Shown in pieces: positions 33,793 through 46,214 of a stretch of 64,000 nt of DNA. Both the position numbers and the translations under genes were made by a program. Origin of the DNA: Neoscytalidium dimidiatum (Eukaryota; Ascomycota; Dothideomycetes; Botryosphaeriales; Botryosphaeriaceae); assembly GCA_037367355.1 (NCBI GenBank), contig CM074697.1:2790001-2854000 (forward strand). The letters are read 5' to 3'. The notes under the pieces are model-generated. The model was not told the DNA's origin and ran no database searches. It saw only the letters and a list, made by a program, of their open reading frames with translations. Position 1 is the first letter of the stretch. Each line of letters starts with the position of its first letter.

Positions 33793-34696
33793 CTAAGAGG
33801 AGCCGAGCTGGCTCTGGATGAACTCGGCAGCGGGCCCAGTGCTGGCAGTGGCGTAGGACAAGTGAGCGGGGGTGATGATGAACTGGTTCGTGCAGACGAG
33901 ATCGCCGGTCGCGCAGAAGATCTTGGTCTTGCTAGCATCAATGTTCTGGAAAGGTTGAGCGCGGAGAGGGTCGCCGAAGGTGACGGCAGCCTGTTGTTTG
34001 TGGATAAAATGTCAGCATCTGTGTCGGAGTGCTAATTCTGATTACGGGTGGAAAACATAGGTCCTGACTGAAGAAGGGGACGAGGTGTGATTGAGCATGA
34101 TGTGGGTCATGATGAGTGAATATCGTGAGATGTATGGTGCAGCATTCAATCTCTCTTATGGCAAGATGCACGGGAAGGGGCGCACTTACAGCAACTTTGC
34201 TGGCCTCGCTGGAATCCAGGTTCATCAGGCATCCGTGCACCTGCTGAGCGCCCTGCGAGTAGCCCGCCAGGACGATCTTGGTTTCAGGGCACTTCGACAC
34301 AGCCTGCTGAACCAACTGCGCGCAGTTGGTGCTTCCGGATGCGGTCTTCGGGCTGATGCTACCCTGGACGGCACCGGCGAAGTCGGCCGGATAGTTGACG
34401 CCCTGACTGGCAACTTTGTCGGCGCCAAGGGCCTGCTCGAGTTTCTGCTTCAGAGCAGGGCCCACGGTCGTCCCGAGGTTACCTGTCTCGGTCGTTCCAC
34501 GGGCAAAGATGTAGGTGACGGGCTTGCAAGAGCCGGAGGTCACGTCGTTGGCGCTGGAGCTGCCGCCAAGACCAATTCCGCCATCCGGGATGGAAAACTG
34601 GGGAGTACGAGCCTCAACGCGGGTAGGCTTGTCGGAAGGGAGGGCCATAGCCGTAGCGGCCAGCGCCAGAAGGATTTGGGGAGTGACGGCAACCAT
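33793..34696 (-). CDS. Cutinase, secreted
   Basis: This is a secreted serine esterase that hydrolyses cutin of plant cuticle (carbohydrate esterase family 5). Exons 34696-34190 and 33990-33793 give 234 residues, with the junction falling in SKVAAAVTFGDP. Residues 1-18 are a signal peptide (MVAVTPQILLALAATAMA) and a short propeptide with an Arg follows. The cutinase signature is complete: CKPVTYIFARGTTETGNLG, the nucleophile elbow GYSQGAQQVHGC (Ser), DPL and then GDLVC (Asp) and PAHLSYA (His). Cysteines suit two disulphides. The intron is 199 nt. A cutinase agrees with a plant-associated fungus. The identification is secure; which cutinase subgroup cannot be told. Confidence 0.96.
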
Positions 34697-37600
34697 TGTG
34701 TTGATGTTGTGTTGGGGAAGTGAAGGCTGTATATTGGACTGGTGAAAAGTGAAGCTACTGGAGCTGTGACGAATGTAGAAAGAGCAGAATGGAAGATGAA
34801 CGAGTGCGAACCGGTCGGCTTAATGCAGAAGATACTGGTCCGTTGGATGTGACAGTGTCTTATATACTTACCTCTCTTCAGGAACTGTCAACGCCACCTG
34901 ACAGATGACACAGCAGCTACGGACTTACCTGCATAGGCAGACGGCAGAAGAGCCGCGGCAACTTTCTCAGGCAGCAGCACATAACATCGTAGGGGAGGCA
35001 GTACGAAGTAGGGCCGAAGGTTCCGCCATGGTCGTCATACCTACCGTCGCCGCGGTACGGAAGGATGGCAGCTCTTACCTGTTGGGCAGTTTTCGTTCCA
35101 TCCCTGTTTCTTTCTGGATGCCTTCCCGCCAACTGTGGCTTGGAGAGATCGGATCAGCGCAGAGAGCTTGGGCCCACAGCATCTGAGACCTGCGCAGGTT
35201 AACCAATTGCTGTGACGCCTCAGTGTTTTGAGGCGTTGGCTCGAGCACGTCATTTGCTAGGAAGAGTGATCTGTACCTTGCGTATAAGCATAGTGAAGGG
35301 CATCGGCACTAGTCAGCTCGATAATTTAGACGCTTCGAAGGCTTGGAGAATGAGCTGGGCACTATTTCCTGGACCACCCGCGGTGTAGCGCCCGAGGGCT
35401 GTGCGGTGTTGCAGAAGTGTAGTGACGCCGTGTCGAGGAAAGCGGTTTAGGGTGGTAATCCGGAAGGACACTGCCTTGTCCGGAAGGTCGAGAATATTTC
35501 TCATGGATTACAGAGCAGATAGCGAAGTGAGAGTCCGCGGGCCGAGCATGAGTGGGGCCCAGCTAAGCTCTGAGTCGCTGTTTGCATAGGAGGAGAAAGT
35601 ACGTATCGCGAGTCAAAAAGGAGCAGTCACGATGGGTAGGATTCTGTTCAGGATGGGGATAGTGAAAGAGCACTTCGATGTGGTGGGGCTGGCTTTGCCG
35701 TTCATGCGATCAAGGCTTGGTAGGAGAGCGGATGTGGACTGGCCGTCCTGGCGGTGATGGACCGAGGCCATCGAGGACTGGCAGAGGGTGTTTCTGTGCG
35801 CTGGTTGGCTGGATTGAGTGTGTGGGGTCAGCGAGAGTGGCAGCAGTCAGACGGAAAGCCGAGTCGACGGGTGTATCAAGGCTGGGGATGTTTGGCCCTA
35901 GCACGGCAGTGGGTTCCTAGTGCCGCCGGTCGCGGGCAGGCTAACGGTTGGCGCAAGCCACATCACCCATGGCCAGCTCGTTCTGGCTCCAATGGCAGTC
36001 GCCGCATGAGTCGTATTGCGTGGTGGCGAGAGTGATGGGCGAGACGGCCGATCGTCTAGGTGATGACAAGCATTATGGACGAGCAGGGGGAGCCTTGCGG
36101 ACTTCATACAAGTTATCCGTTTCAAAGGCGCTGGTGATCCCTGGCATCGGCGTTTCCTCCCGCTGCCCAGGTCCCGGGACAGCCTTCTGGTGCGATTGGA
36201 CACAGGCTGGACTTTCAGTGCGGCGGTGCAGCTTCCGGAATGCATCAATTCCAAACAAAAGGCGCCGTCTGCTGACGACCAAGCTTCACCAGCCCTGGCA
36301 AACGGGCGGCTCTTGCCGGGTTGGATCCAGCCACAGAAGGCACTGCACCTGCAGGAAGACTCCAGTTTTAATTTGCTTGCGGATGGCGCCGGCGGTCGGA
36401 GAGGGGAGCTGGGCGTTGTGAGGGGTCTGCAAATCCCCAAACCTCACCACCATCCGTCTGCTACTGTGCCGAGGTACCACAGCCCTGCATGATTACCCCA
36501 ACCGTCGGCCTATCGCGGAACGACTGTCTAAGACAACACATCTAGAGCAATCTACTGCCAATTTCCTTTTTGCAGGCTGGCTATGCGCACAAGGAAAAGA
36601 AATCTGGATCGCATACAAGCTCATTCGTGGACGGACAAGACGATCGTTATCCTGCGCAATCTCAGACATATCGACAGGCCGAGGCAGCAAAAGAAAGAAC
36701 TGACATGTCGCTACAGACGTCAACAATAATCGGCTCCCCACGCCATTACCTCCAACTAGTTGGATTCTAGAACTTCCGGCAAACCACCCTTGTCGCGACA
36801 GCGGTTGCTGCGACTCCAAGTGCCGGCAGCAAATAGTCAGCGGGTGGCCGTGCAGCCGGTGACGGTGTAGTCGTCGGGGACTCAAACTTTCTTCTCCTTA
36901 TAGAACAAAACATGTAACTCGTTTCATCTCCTCTCGCTAAACCAGGTTTCATCGTTTCTTTTGCCGTATGTGGTCGGCGCCACGACCTCCCACGCCAAAC
37001 GCCTTAATTGATGTAACAGAAAAGTACGAGCGAAGAAGTCCCGCAGCCTCGGCATTTGACCTTTATTCTTCTGCATTATCTGCGGTGGGCAAGAGTCGAT
37101 TATTGAGGTCTGGGTCATCGATGTTGCCGATAACCGGAAGTGGAGAGACCATGGAGGGATGAAGTTTCCGGCGGCAGTTGCTGTGCCGAGGATTGGACTA
37201 CTTAGTAGCCTAAGCAGGTTCCCATCAGGCTACGGTTTGACATGGCATTAATGATCGACACCTACGGGTTGGAGTCGAAAGTATTGGAACCAGCCGGGCA
37301 ACGCATGCGCAGTTGAAGCGAAAATTCGGACTTGAAAGTTTATGGATGTCCATAGGATTCCCGGCTAGACGACTGCTTTAAAATCACATGTTCACCGGTA
37401 CCTCGGGAGCTTCAATAATCCCGAGTAGATAAGCGGAGGCTGGGGGAAGAATCCTCCGACCAAGTCGAGGTGAGCAAGTAATTTGTGAGTTTAACGTCCA
37501 GTAGATATAGCCCCCTTTTGAGCGCGTTTGTAGAGCGGTTCTGAGGTGTGTGTATTTGAATTAGTGGGAAATGGCAGCGCGAAGCATTAATATAGTAAGA

Positions 37601-39201
37601 GAAGTACGATGTAGTCACCTCAACTGACTATCGGTCCCACAAAAAAGAGCCTCACCGCACTACTCGCAAACATAGGCCTAAAAACTGGGAGATGATCGTT
37701 GCTCATCCGTCCCTAATCGTTTGCCATGTATCCATGTCACCCAGAGAATCTCTATTGCCTTCAAAGGGAACAGCTAGAGCTTCCCATTTGAGTTTAGGAT
37801 CGTCATGAGAATAGTGACATGAGTCTAGACAAAGAACGCAAGGCACCAACATTGTCTGCTCATAGTGCTAGAGCTGCTGCCCGCTGAGCTACGAATGCCA
37901 TTTCATGAGAAAGGATATATGGTTTCAAGCGAGGTGCTTGGGAGGTATTTTCGCTGTAAGGAGATCATTCCGAAGGGTTCGATACCGGAGACAGACGGAG
38001 TTGAAGCACTCATTCGGGTGTGGGCATTCAAGGCCTCTCACCGGAATTAGCGAATTGTATGAGAAAATCGTAGCCTTAGATACAGGCAACTTGTCTGAGT
38101 GCATGTTCCAGCTGCCTCGTTGGAGCAAGACTGTTTCCCGCTTCGCCTGCACGAGCGGGGCTCATCAACGAGGATCTATGACGTGGATAAGCATAATGGG
38201 ACAATCGAGCTCCCAATCTTACAGGAAAAGCTCAACGCAACAAGAAGGGTCAGAGATCGAATCCACAGATACTGCAGCATAAGTTCGTTCAACGATATAG
38301 CGTTTGCGTAGTTGAAGCTGTCATCCGGCTGTTTACGTTCAACACGACGGTAGTATTTGCATCCAGATGATTATGTCGGCTCCGCATACGCACCTATGAT
38401 GTTTCCTTACGCAGGACTTGTGGTACTGGCTTCGCATACGAATATTCCGGCTCGACGCGAATACAATCGATTTCCAGACAGTTGTGTCGGGACAGATTTT
38501 GACGATTGTGCGTATTGTGTGCTCAGGTTGAGGTATTTGAGATCATTAGTGAGCTAGCGACACTGGAATGCAGTCTAAAAAACCAAGCAACGATAACAAC
38601 AGTGCGCCGTGTCGGTTTTTCTTTTTTTTTTTTTCCCCTCTTATCTGCAATGGGTGTTACATGGCAGTGGCACGATATTATTGCCGGACAAGGGTGCCGG
38701 ACGCACATTGGTTGAAAAGGGAAAAAAGAAAAAGAAAACAAGAAAATTCTGGATAGAAAACCTGAAGAACAAAGGCTAAGGCTAGTGAGGCACGCGGCCG
38801 GATCAAGATAAGGGGAATAGCGCCGGCGCGGATGAAGCCTTACGACGGCAGATCAGCCGGGGCCGAACGGCTAAGGCGCGAGTCAGAGAGCTCTAAGCCA
38901 GCTTGGTGGAATGCGGGGAAGCCCGGCGATGCACTGGCATCCCTATGAGGCTCCTTCGAGCAATTCGGCGGTCATTGCGCAACCAGATTATGGGAGACAT
39001 TATCCGCATGAGGGACTTGAGCATGGCCCTGAAGACTCGCGCCAGGAGATTTTCACGGCATCCCAGGTCCCGCTTTGTGTGACGTCGTCGCGGGCCGTGC
39101 GTAAGGCTGATGGCAGGAGGCCTCTGTCGATGGGCAAGGTTCCTGATCGCGACGGCTGGCTGCGAAATCTCGAACACGCGACATCCAGCCGCACTAAGAC
39201 C
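34697..39201. other. Gene-poor region of 4.5 kb
   Basis: Begins with the cutinase promoter. No complete gene, RNA gene or transposon terminus was recognised on either strand. The frames here are short, overlapping and without family signal, apart from a weak F-box-like fragment near 37.87 kb. Composition shifts from GC-moderate (35-36.9 kb) to AT-richer (37-38.5 kb), consistent with decayed sequence. Confidence 0.4.
37865..38311 (+). pseudogene. Possible decayed fungal F-box-like gene fragment
   Basis: A short frame starts MLELLPAELRMPF, resembling the LLELPAELRNxIY start of fungal F-box-like domains. It stops after 61 codons. A second frame at 38099-38311 (with RIYDVDKHNGTIELPILQEK) follows in another phase. 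No splice pair joins them convincingly. The resemblance rests on about ten residues, so this is a weak call. Confidence 0.2.
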
Positions 39202-40808
39202 ATGGCCATCCTCTCCCAATCCAAGGTCAGCCATCCCTTTGTTCCCTCCCGAAACGCGTGCCGGAAGCTGATCTTCGCCCAGAAACGCAAGCGCCCGAAC
39301 GTCGTCCTGCACCAGGCCGAGCGCCAGGCAAACGCAAGCAGCAATGGCGCCGACACCATCAAGCCAACCGCCCTTTACACCCCCACCAAAGGCCGATCCC
39401 ATACCCTGAGCATTGCCCTGCCAGGAAGCATAATCGCGAAGTAAGGACACCCTCAATGGCCCTCGATCCGTGCTGGTCCTAATTGCGACTGTGCCGCAGT
39501 GCTCAATCGCATGACCTCAAGACGGCCATGGCCGGCGCCATCGCGCGCGCCGCCGCCGTCTTCACCGTCGACGAGATTGTCATCTTCGACGACGGCCAGA
39601 GCCAGGTCCTGAACAAGGGAAGCCGTGGCGCCGTTAACGGCCACCTGCACAACGGCCTGCACAACGGCTTGCACAACGGCCACCATCACGGCAACGGCCT
39701 TGTTGACTACACGACCTACACGGGCTACTCGGACCCGGACTATTTCCTCTACCACCTGCTCTCCTACCTGGAGACGCCGCCGAACCTGCGCAAAGCCCTA
39801 TTCCCGCTGCACCCGAACTTGCGCACCGCCGGCACGCTGCCCTCGCTCGACATGCCGCACCACCTCCGCGCGGACGAGTGGTGCCAGTACCGCGAGGGCG
39901 TCGTGCTCGACCCGTCCGCCATCTTCGACGACTCCAGCAGCCACACCGGCTCGTACACCAGCGGCTCCTACTCGGGCTCGCACTCGGGCTCGCCGCCCGC
40001 GCCCAGCTTCCGCCCGCCCACCAACGGCAGCAAGAAGCGCAAGAAGAACAACGGCAACAAGAAGGCGGCGGCGGCGGCGGCGCTGCCGCCACCGCCGCCC
40101 ATGTTCACCAACCTCGCCGTCATCGCCCCCGACATGATCGCCGGCGCCCTCTCCTCCCCCACGCTCGTCGACGCCGGCCTCCCGCACCCGGTCACCCTTT
40201 GCGACGACGACGACGACGACGACGACGATGAAATGCCGACGCCCGTCCCGCCCCGCACCCGCGTGACGCTCAAGTTCGCGAGCCCGGCCGCCCCGGGCGC
40301 GTACGAGGGCCTGCGCGCGCGCGCGATCGGCCCCGCGCAGCCGCGCGAGGAGGCCGGCTACTACTGGGGCTACCAGACGCGCCGGGCCGGCAGCCTGTCG
40401 GCCGTGTTCACCGAGTGCCCCTGGGACGGCGGGTACGACGTGTCGGTGGGCACGAGCGAGCGCGGCCTGCCGCTGTCGTCGATCCTCGGGGGCGGGGGCG
40501 CGCCGGTGGACGCTGGCGGCGGGAGGGAGGAAGGCGGTGGAGGCGGAGGCTGTGGAGCGGGGAGGCTGCCGGAGGGGTTCAGGCATTTGTTGATCGTCTT
40601 CGGCGGCGTGGCGGGGCTGGAGGTCGCGGCGATGGCGGACGAGGAACTGGTCGCGAAGGGGGTGACCGGGAAGAACGTCGGCGATATTTTCGACGCGTGG
40701 GTCAACCTGGTGCCGAGTCAGGGGAGTCGGACCATCAGGTGCGAGGAGGCGGTTTGGCTGGGGTTGATGGGGTTTAGCGATTATGTCAGGAGGAATGGGG
40801 AGAGGTGA
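39202..40808 (+). CDS. SPOUT-class RNA methyltransferase (C9orf114/SPOUT1-like)
   Basis: This is a putative methyltransferase of the DUF171 family with a trefoil-knot SPOUT fold, the family of human C9orf114. Exon 1 is 39202-39440 and exon 2 is 39500-40808 (515 residues); the 59-nt intron splits an Asn codon to give SIALPGSIIANAQSHDLKT, the family's most conserved block. Further landmarks are VFTVDEIVIFDD, DYFLYHLLSYLETPPNLRKA, HPNLRTAGTLPSLDMPHHLR, the cofactor-pocket HLLIVFGGVAGLE and the closing LVPSQGSRTIRCEEAVWLGL. Low-complexity insertions interrupt the domain: LHNG repeats (about residues 105-118), a Ser/Gly stretch, a Lys/Ala-rich loop and nine aspartates in a row. The start at 39202 is the first ATG giving a basic leader. 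AG/GTGAGT just before the stop could allow another exon, but the protein already ends where relatives do. Confidence 0.85.
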
Positions 40809-41297
40809 GTCGAGGGTATTGGTGGCTATCCGAAGGTCTTTGCGTCTAGGGCGGCATCTCATGGTGGGCGTTTCCGTCTGGAGCATTTTGCCGGAGCCAT
40901 TGTTGCTGGATGGGGACGAGCGTGGTCTGGAGAACCTTCATGCATTTGGCGTGCTTGGGATCGCGCTGGCGTCTTGTTTGCGAGCGATAGCAGGATATAC
41001 CTCTTGAGTTTTCAGCGGGGAGCGAGCGGAGTTTCATAGCATGTGTCGGTACGTCTGAATATAACCTTCACCTCTGAATGCCCTGTCAAGGAAAGAGCAG
41101 GTTATTCATTGGACATTGCAGGATGGTCGTCGTGCAGACATACACGTGATTAAACCTGGTCAAAGCTTCCAACTTTTTCGAGCAACCCATCCGATCATCC
41201 TCCGCGCGCGATCTGTGGCTGTCGAGATCAACACTAGGACCGCCGGCGGCTTGTTTTCCACCTTCGCATCCAGCGGACCTCGTCGATACCGCCCACA
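40809..41297. other. Intergenic between methyltransferase gene and MBA1
   Basis: No gene recognised in these 489 bases; it includes the 3' flank of one plus-strand gene and the promoter of the next. Confidence 0.4.
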
Positions 41298-42637
41298 ATG
41301 GCTTCGTCGCTAGCCATTCGGCGCGCGCCGCTCTCTCTCCCCGCCCTCCGTCCCGCCGCGCGCGTTGCGTCCTACCAATGCCTTGTCACGTCGTCTTCTT
41401 CTCCCGCCGCCGCCGCCGCCGCCACGACGAACGACCAGACACGGTACGGCGGCCATTCGTCGAGGATATTGTCGTTGGCGCGCAATGGGAGCAGAGAATT
41501 CGCCACGTCGGCTCCGAGACAAGCGTCGGAGATGTCGGCGGGCATGAAGCGCATGGTCAAAGACATGCAGAAGCGCAAGGCGATGCCGCACACAAGCACG
41601 ATGACGATGGACAACCTGGACGAGCTTCCGACGGACATGGGGTTGATGCCTGGTAAGGCGACGCATTTCTTCACATGCTTCTCAATGGCAATTTGAGGAC
41701 GAGGAGGACTCTTTGCCGGTTACGGACTGACCTTTTTTTTTTCTTTTTTTTGGACGGCCACAATGAAGGATGGGTTGCACTGACAGTCTCTTGCGTGCGT
41801 TGGTAGATACTTTTGTCAGGCCCACGGGCCCGCGTCTGCCGGGATTGCTGTCGGAGCCGAAGCTGAGGTGGACGGTGGAGAAAACGTGGGTGAAGACGAG
41901 GTTCTACGATATCATAAGGTAGGTCAGTCTCCGGCCGTGCTAGTGGTGAAAGAAATGGCGATTTGGAGCTGACGATCTGCTTCCTTGTTGACAGCCGGAT
42001 CGTGTACAAGTTTACGACAGTCAAGAAGCCCAGGCCGGTCATCAATAGGCGAGGTCTCCGGAAGCTTGCGCTCCAGCTGCATAAGGACATGTACACTGCT
42101 TTTGCCTAGTAAGAGCTCCGTCGGCGGTATTTGCCTTTTGGGATCCACGGTGGGTGCTGACTTCCTCCCAGCGGCGACGTAGAGCACCTCTCTCGCATAT
42201 GCACCGACAGCATCTTCCGGACCTTCCGCTCCCGCATCAATGCACGAAAGCCCGACGAACGCTACTACTGGGCGCGATTATCAAATTCGCAACCACGCAT
42301 TGTGTCTGACCGCGTCACGAAGATACCCGTACCCGGGGTCAATACGAAGGAGAAGCCGTGCTGCGTTCGACAGGTCATCTTCCGCATAAAGTCCAAGCAG
42401 GCGTTGGTGAAGGGAACATTGAAGAAGGGCAGGAACGGGAAGGAGAATCTGGTGGATGCGGCGGGCAAGGAGCTTCCTGTGGGCGAGGATGGGGAGGTGA
42501 CGATGGAAAGGATGCAACAGGAGGCGAGGGATGTGCAGGAGTACTTTGTGCTGCAGAAGAGGATGTGGATGGGCAAGGAGGAGAGTTGGTTTGTGTGGGG
42601 GTTGGTGGACGAGACGAACGCGGATAAACTCGAATAA
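41298..42637 (+). CDS. MBA1: Mitochondrial ribosome receptor MBA1 / mL45-like
   Basis: This is a mitochondrial inner-membrane-associated protein that docks mitoribosomes for co-translational insertion (Mba1/mL45, Tim44-like fold). The exons are 41298-41652, 41807-41918, 41995-42108 and 42172-42637, in phase, for 348 residues. Residues 1-60 are Ala/Ser/Arg-rich, a mitochondrial presequence. A basic linker follows (SAGMKRMVKDMQKRKAMPHT). The domain body shows DTFVRPTGPRLPGLLSEPKL, WVKTRFYDII, KPRPVINRRGLRKLALQLHK, YGDVEHLSRICTDSIFRTFR and the C-terminal MGKEESWFVWGLVDET. Every junction restores family sequence, so the exon model is firm. The Tim44-like superfamily is certain; the Mba1 name rests on length, the order of blocks and the fungal context. 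Confidence 0.85.
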
Positions 42638-43769
42638 ACGGTACAGACACAAGGCGAGATAATAGAGTTGACCAAGGGAGAAGATTTTGAAGGCATGGGA
42701 TGGGGAGATGTGATGGCATGGTGCCAATTTTGCGGGCTGTTCAATGGGCGGGAGAGTGTAAAGGGCGAATTGTAAGCATGCATTGTACATGTACCGACAT
42801 GGAATAGAGTCTAGAGCAAGCCGAAGATGACGGGAGACGGAGGACGGACGATCGGGGCGTGCACCCAGCTCAGCTCCACCCTGTTTCGACTTTCAGGGCC
42901 AGGCTGGCTCAGGGTCCGCCCGCTAAGCCCTACACGTAATCAGAATCCGGGGAAAGGCTGCGCTTCGGCTCCAAGCGCAAGCGCGACCACACTTTGCCCC
43001 TCTCGCACTCTCCAGCCTTACCTGCAGCGCTCTCTCTCTCCCTCTCTCTCCCCTTGCTCGGTGCCGCAGTCCATCTACTGCTCCGCTCCAAGCTGCGCGC
43101 GCGATCGGCTGGAAGACGCAAGCCGTGCTCCACTCTGGTGCCCGGATCAAGCGGTTCCTTTCTCCGCCACCAGCCCTCCCTTATTTTTTTTTTTTCCTTC
43201 TCTGCCCATTCCCTGCCCCCACCTTCCTTGCTAGCGGCAGCGTCGGCAGCCCTGTCGTCATGCCTTGAACGCGTGCCCACGAGGTAAAAAACAGGGTCCC
43301 AATCTCCTCTGTCCTTACGCCTCGCCAGACACCACGTCTCCTCTTCGCCAACTGCTCGCTCCCTCGCTATCCTATTCCATCTCCGTCTCTCGTCTGCAGT
43401 CAACCACATCTTTTGTCCAGGCATTTCTGCTTCTGTTTTTGGCTGTTCAATGACGCGCGGACACCCTCCTGCCCATAATCAGCGCGTGCACCCAGCTATT
43501 CGCTAGTTCGGCTTGCTTGCCGACCAGTCTTGGCTGTGCTTGTATTCATCCAGCAGGTCCTTTCGCAATTCTCTGGTTTTGTTTTATTTTATATTTTTGC
43601 TCCATCTCTGCCGCAAATAACCCAGTCGGGACCCAGCCTTTCGCATTCATCCCAACCACAGGCTCCACGGAAACGAACACCAGCGAGTCCATCTTCCGAA
43701 CATCATATCGGATACGCTCCAGCAGCCACCTTCCGGACGTCCTGGCGAAGGGAAAGGGAAGATAATTAG
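42638..43769. promoter_or_regulatory. Long upstream region of EOS1 with upstream ORFs
   Basis: In this 1.1-kb interval CT-rich pyrimidine tracts occur at about 43030-43060. A 79-codon plus-strand frame (43530-43769) ends with TAG directly abutting the EOS1 ATG at 43770, and a second frame ends at 43765. If the leader starts upstream of these, they are uORFs. No independent gene is supported. Confidence 0.45.
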
Positions 43770-44060
43770 ATGGCGACTCCGCCGCCCCACCACCGTCCCC
43801 GTCCTGGACCGCGTCACCCCTTCGCCGCATCCGCACCCATCGCGCTCACCCAAGCCCAGCAACAACCACCCATCGTCCCCTCCACGCCTCCTCCGTCATA
43901 CACACCCAAAGATCCTCTAGCCCAAGATGACCGCCCGACACCCTACCACCACCCGATAGGCGCCTCGTCCTCCCTCCCAGGCTCTCGCCGCGCGTCCAAT
44001 CCCGCCAACGCAACGATACCCAGCATGGCCATGAGCAGCACCGCAGCGGCACCAACACAG

Positions 44061-44092
<32 letters not shown>

Positions 44093-45511
44093 ACAGCAAA
44101 TCCTCCAAGCCCGGCGCCGCTCCAGCGCCGCGGCCCGCATCGCCGCCACCTCGTCCTCGTCGTCCCCAGACCTGTCCCGCACCCTCTCCCGCGACGATCC
44201 CGTTCCCCATCCTCCTTCTCATCCTCCCTCCGCTCCCGCCGCGAACGAGGATAACGCCGCCGCGGCGAAGCCGAACGACGACGACGACGACAACACCGCG
44301 TCGACCGCGCTTCTCCACCCCCGTGTCGCCGTGTTGCTTGGGATTAAGGAGTCCTTTCACGTCCCGCTGCTGCTGTGTCGCGGCTTGGCGACCGCGCCGG
44401 CTATCTGGTGGTTCGGCCGGTGCGTGGCGCTGGTATGGCGGCTGGTGGTGAGCTTGCTGAGGGGCGGCGTGGAGAGGGATGTGGAGTGGGGGACGGGCGG
44501 GTGGAGGGGCGGGGGCGTCGGCGATGGCGTGGGCGGGGAGGCGGCGAGTTTGGTGGTTACGGAGGTGGCGTTGGCGGGGTTGTGGGTGAGTGATGCTTTT
44601 TTTTTTTCCCCCTTGTCATTCTCGTTGGGGATTTGGGTGAGGTGGGGAGAGGGAAGGGAAGAAAGAGGGGGTTGGTAGAGACGTGGTTTGAGGGTGAGAG
44701 TGTAAAGTCGGGATTTTTTTTTTTGGCTGATCTTTTGGTGCTTTTCGTGCAGTGCGGGGCTTCGGGATATCTGTCGTTCTACTTCGCGGACTGCCTCATG
44801 TCGAGATGGTAAGGAACTGCTCCTTTCGTTGATTTCGTCAGCGCCGCCCCGTTCGTGCTCCGTCTGCATGGAAGCGGGAGTATATCAGAGAGCAGTGCCA
44901 CATGGAGGCGGTGTATCGAGATGGGCCAGGAGCAAGGAGCAAGTATGGAGAAGGAAGAGCGGATGGAGCACTGGCGAGGAAAAGACGAAATTTCTATATC
45001 AAATGACACAGACAGTTGACGTGTCACCCCGCAGGCTCCTCAACTACACCCCTGCCGCAACGCTCGTCCGCCTCTTCACCATCTCGGCCATCAACGTCTA
45101 CACCACGTCCTGGTGGCTCCACCTCTCCGGCGCCAGCTCTGACCCGCGTCTCCTGCTTCCCGCATGGATCTGCATTGCCAGCGTAAGTCCACCACTCCTT
45201 CCCCTTCCTCCGTTCTATCAAAACAGTGTCGGAAAATTGACACAAAGTGGAAAAACTGCGTAAAGACTCTGACGATCCTCTACCACCTCGCCCACCGCCA
45301 CGTCAACATCCGCCGCGAGACCCGCGCCGCCGTCCGCGCCTTTTGGCTCGCTAGCACGGCCAGCTTGTGGTGTTTGCTCCTGCAGAGCCACGTCGAACGG
45401 GGTACCTGGAAGCGCGCACCGCTGGTTGGCGTCGTGGAGAGGGTCGGTCGGGCGTGGAGGGATGCGAATGCGGGGAAGGAGGGGGTTTGTAGCGGTGGTG
45501 CGGAACTATGA
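43770..45511 (+). CDS. EOS1: N-glycosylation protein EOS1, ER membrane
   Basis: This is an ER multi-span membrane protein involved in N-glycosylation and oxidative-stress tolerance in yeast (Eos1). The exons are 43770-44585, 44753-44808, 45035-45182 and 45266-45511, in phase, for 421 residues. The family core starts near residue 190 (VLLGIKESFHVPLLLCRGLA) and continues after the junctions with CGASGYLSFYFADCLMSRW, LLNYTPAATLVRLFTISAIN and TLTILYHLAHRHVNIRRETR. At least four hydrophobic segments are visible. The first 190 residues are a low-complexity extension of Pro/Ser with a polyglutamine run (CAG/CAA at 44057-44099) and a polyaspartate run, not part of the core. The 56-nt second exon is confirmed by its conserved sequence. 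The start is the first ATG of the long frame. Confidence 0.9.
44057..44099 (+). repeat. CAG/CAA polyglutamine tract in EOS1
   Basis: About fourteen consecutive glutamine codons, mostly CAG with some CAA, lie in the disordered N-terminal extension of EOS1. Confidence 0.85.
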
Positions 45512-45771
45512 GTGGGGGGTTTGATTGGAGAGAGATGGGGTTGGCTTCTTTTGATAAGAGATTTTGCTGTTGCTGATGGTACGGGGGAGTGTAGGATTTG
45601 GCTACATGTGTTATTCACTCTTCAATTCTCATTCTTCAATCCGTGGTTTTGATCCCGGAATGGAGAATCAACATTGATGATGCTCTGCGTCTGCTGAATT
45701 TCTGGTGCTTATGACAGAGATCCTTGTTGCATGGCCGCATTCTGAGTAGTATTTGGTTGGGCTTGAACGCC

Positions 45772-45774
<3 letters not shown>

Positions 45775-45850
<76 letters not shown>
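45775..45850. repeat. CT dinucleotide microsatellite, 38 units
   Basis: An uninterrupted CT run of 76 bases is followed by TCTTTCTTTCTTTC. It is by far the longest pure microsatellite in the window. Confidence 0.97.
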
Positions 45851-45853
<3 letters not shown>

Positions 45854-46214
45854 TTCTTTCTTTCTCTCTGCCTCCTATTTTTCCCTTTAAGCTTTAATGT
45901 GCTGCATCCGTGCTGTAGCCCCTGATTTTTTCCATCTCTCTCTATGAGACATACTACTCTTTATCTCACTCATTCTCACGCACACTCTCGCTATGAATAA
46001 TCGACATCAAGTTCTTGACGCGTTGGTTCACGCATTTGAATTCGATATCCTCCAGCGCCAATTTCCCCAGATGTCTCGGCAGCTTTTCCTACAGCTCAGT
46101 CGCTGCAACACCCTTGTTTTTTTTCTTTTTCAGATGAATGCATTCAGGGTCGCAGCCATTCTGATTTGATGTCTTGATTAGTTGTGGCAAGTGCGGAACA
46201 GACTTAGGTCCAAG

